Shown here: positions 63,999 to 64,000 of the stretch, piece by piece | Position numbering within the stretch: position 1 is the stretch's first letter | How the letters are laid out: the number at the start of each line of letters is the position of its first letter | The notes under the pieces: model-generated | What the model was told of the DNA's origin: nothing | The model's input: only the letters and a program-made list of their open reading frames with translations | Databases searched by the model: none | From: Mesobacillus boroniphilus | GTDB lineage: Bacteria > Bacillota > Bacilli > Bacillales > Cytobacillaceae | DNA length: 64,000 bases | Reading direction: 5' to 3' | NCBI RefSeq assembly: GCF_018424685.1 | Contig: NZ_QTKX01000002.1 | Span: 682,001-746,000, forward strand | Program-made: the position numbers and the translations under genes

Positions 63999-64000
63999 TC

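Overview
The window is chromosomal DNA of an endospore-forming, low-to-moderate-GC Bacillaceae species. It is Bacillus-like but not B. subtilis; I judge it closest to the Mesobacillus/Cytobacillus type, which is inference. The gene content and order follow the B. subtilis suf-yun-yut-yum-yui-mrp-kap-yug stretch closely. Sporulation genes (yunB, lytH, a YhcN-type lipoprotein, yutH, yuzC-like, kapB/kapD), strong GGAGG ribosome sites and many rho-independent terminators support this.

Layout. 1-4.4 kb: end of the SUF iron-sulfur operon (sufD partial, sufS, sufU, sufB). 4.7-9.7 kb: yunF, yunD, yunC, an HD-GYP phosphodiesterase and yunB. 9.7-13.5 kb: a lysine riboswitch driving an NhaC-family transporter, then a sodium-coupled NSS transporter with its 33-residue small subunit; these are inserted between yunB and lytH, which are neighbours in B. 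subtilis. 13.6-25.5 kb: lytH, lipA, yutC-like, yutD, two small conserved genes, glpX, a degenerate GGDEF-EAL protein, yutE, yutF, yutG, yutH and a frameshifted 2-hydroxyacid dehydrogenase. 25.7-29.0 kb: the overlapping hom-thrC-thrB threonine operon. 29.1-36.4 kb: Fe-S carriers (yutI, yutM), NDH-2-like flavoproteins (yutJ, yumB), ferredoxin reductase yumC and small genes. 36.6-43.7 kb: the yui cluster, including a 41-residue yuiA and leucyl aminopeptidase. 43.8-48.1 kb: accessory small genes, DedA protein, yuxO thioesterase and a flavin monooxygenase where B. subtilis carries comQXPA. 48.2-54.0 kb: the seven-gene mrp Na+/H+ antiporter operon on the minus strand. 54.2-64.0 kb: a likely forespore peptide gene, yufK, pbpD, kapD, kapB, a lipoprotein cyclophilin, patB, yugE, yugF, a small XRE regulator and the 3' part of a second NSS transporter.

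Themes. Iron-sulfur supply (suf, yutI, yutM), lipoate synthesis (an Fe-S enzyme) and respiratory or redox flavoproteins sit close together. Sodium- and proton-coupled transport recurs (NhaC type, NSS, yuiF, mrp). Two c-di-GMP-type phosphodiesterases are present.

The most unusual content is intergenic. There are three direct-repeat arrays with a strict 20-21 bp period, each with its own core word; two of them share a homologous 34-bp leader. Two further arrays have a 52-bp period built on one GACAG...CTGTC stem-loop unit. A dispersed structured element of roughly 240-310 bp is present in two full and two reduced copies; one copy appears to form the yutM leader and another supplies the stop codon of a sporulation gene. 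I did not recognise any of these repeat families by name.
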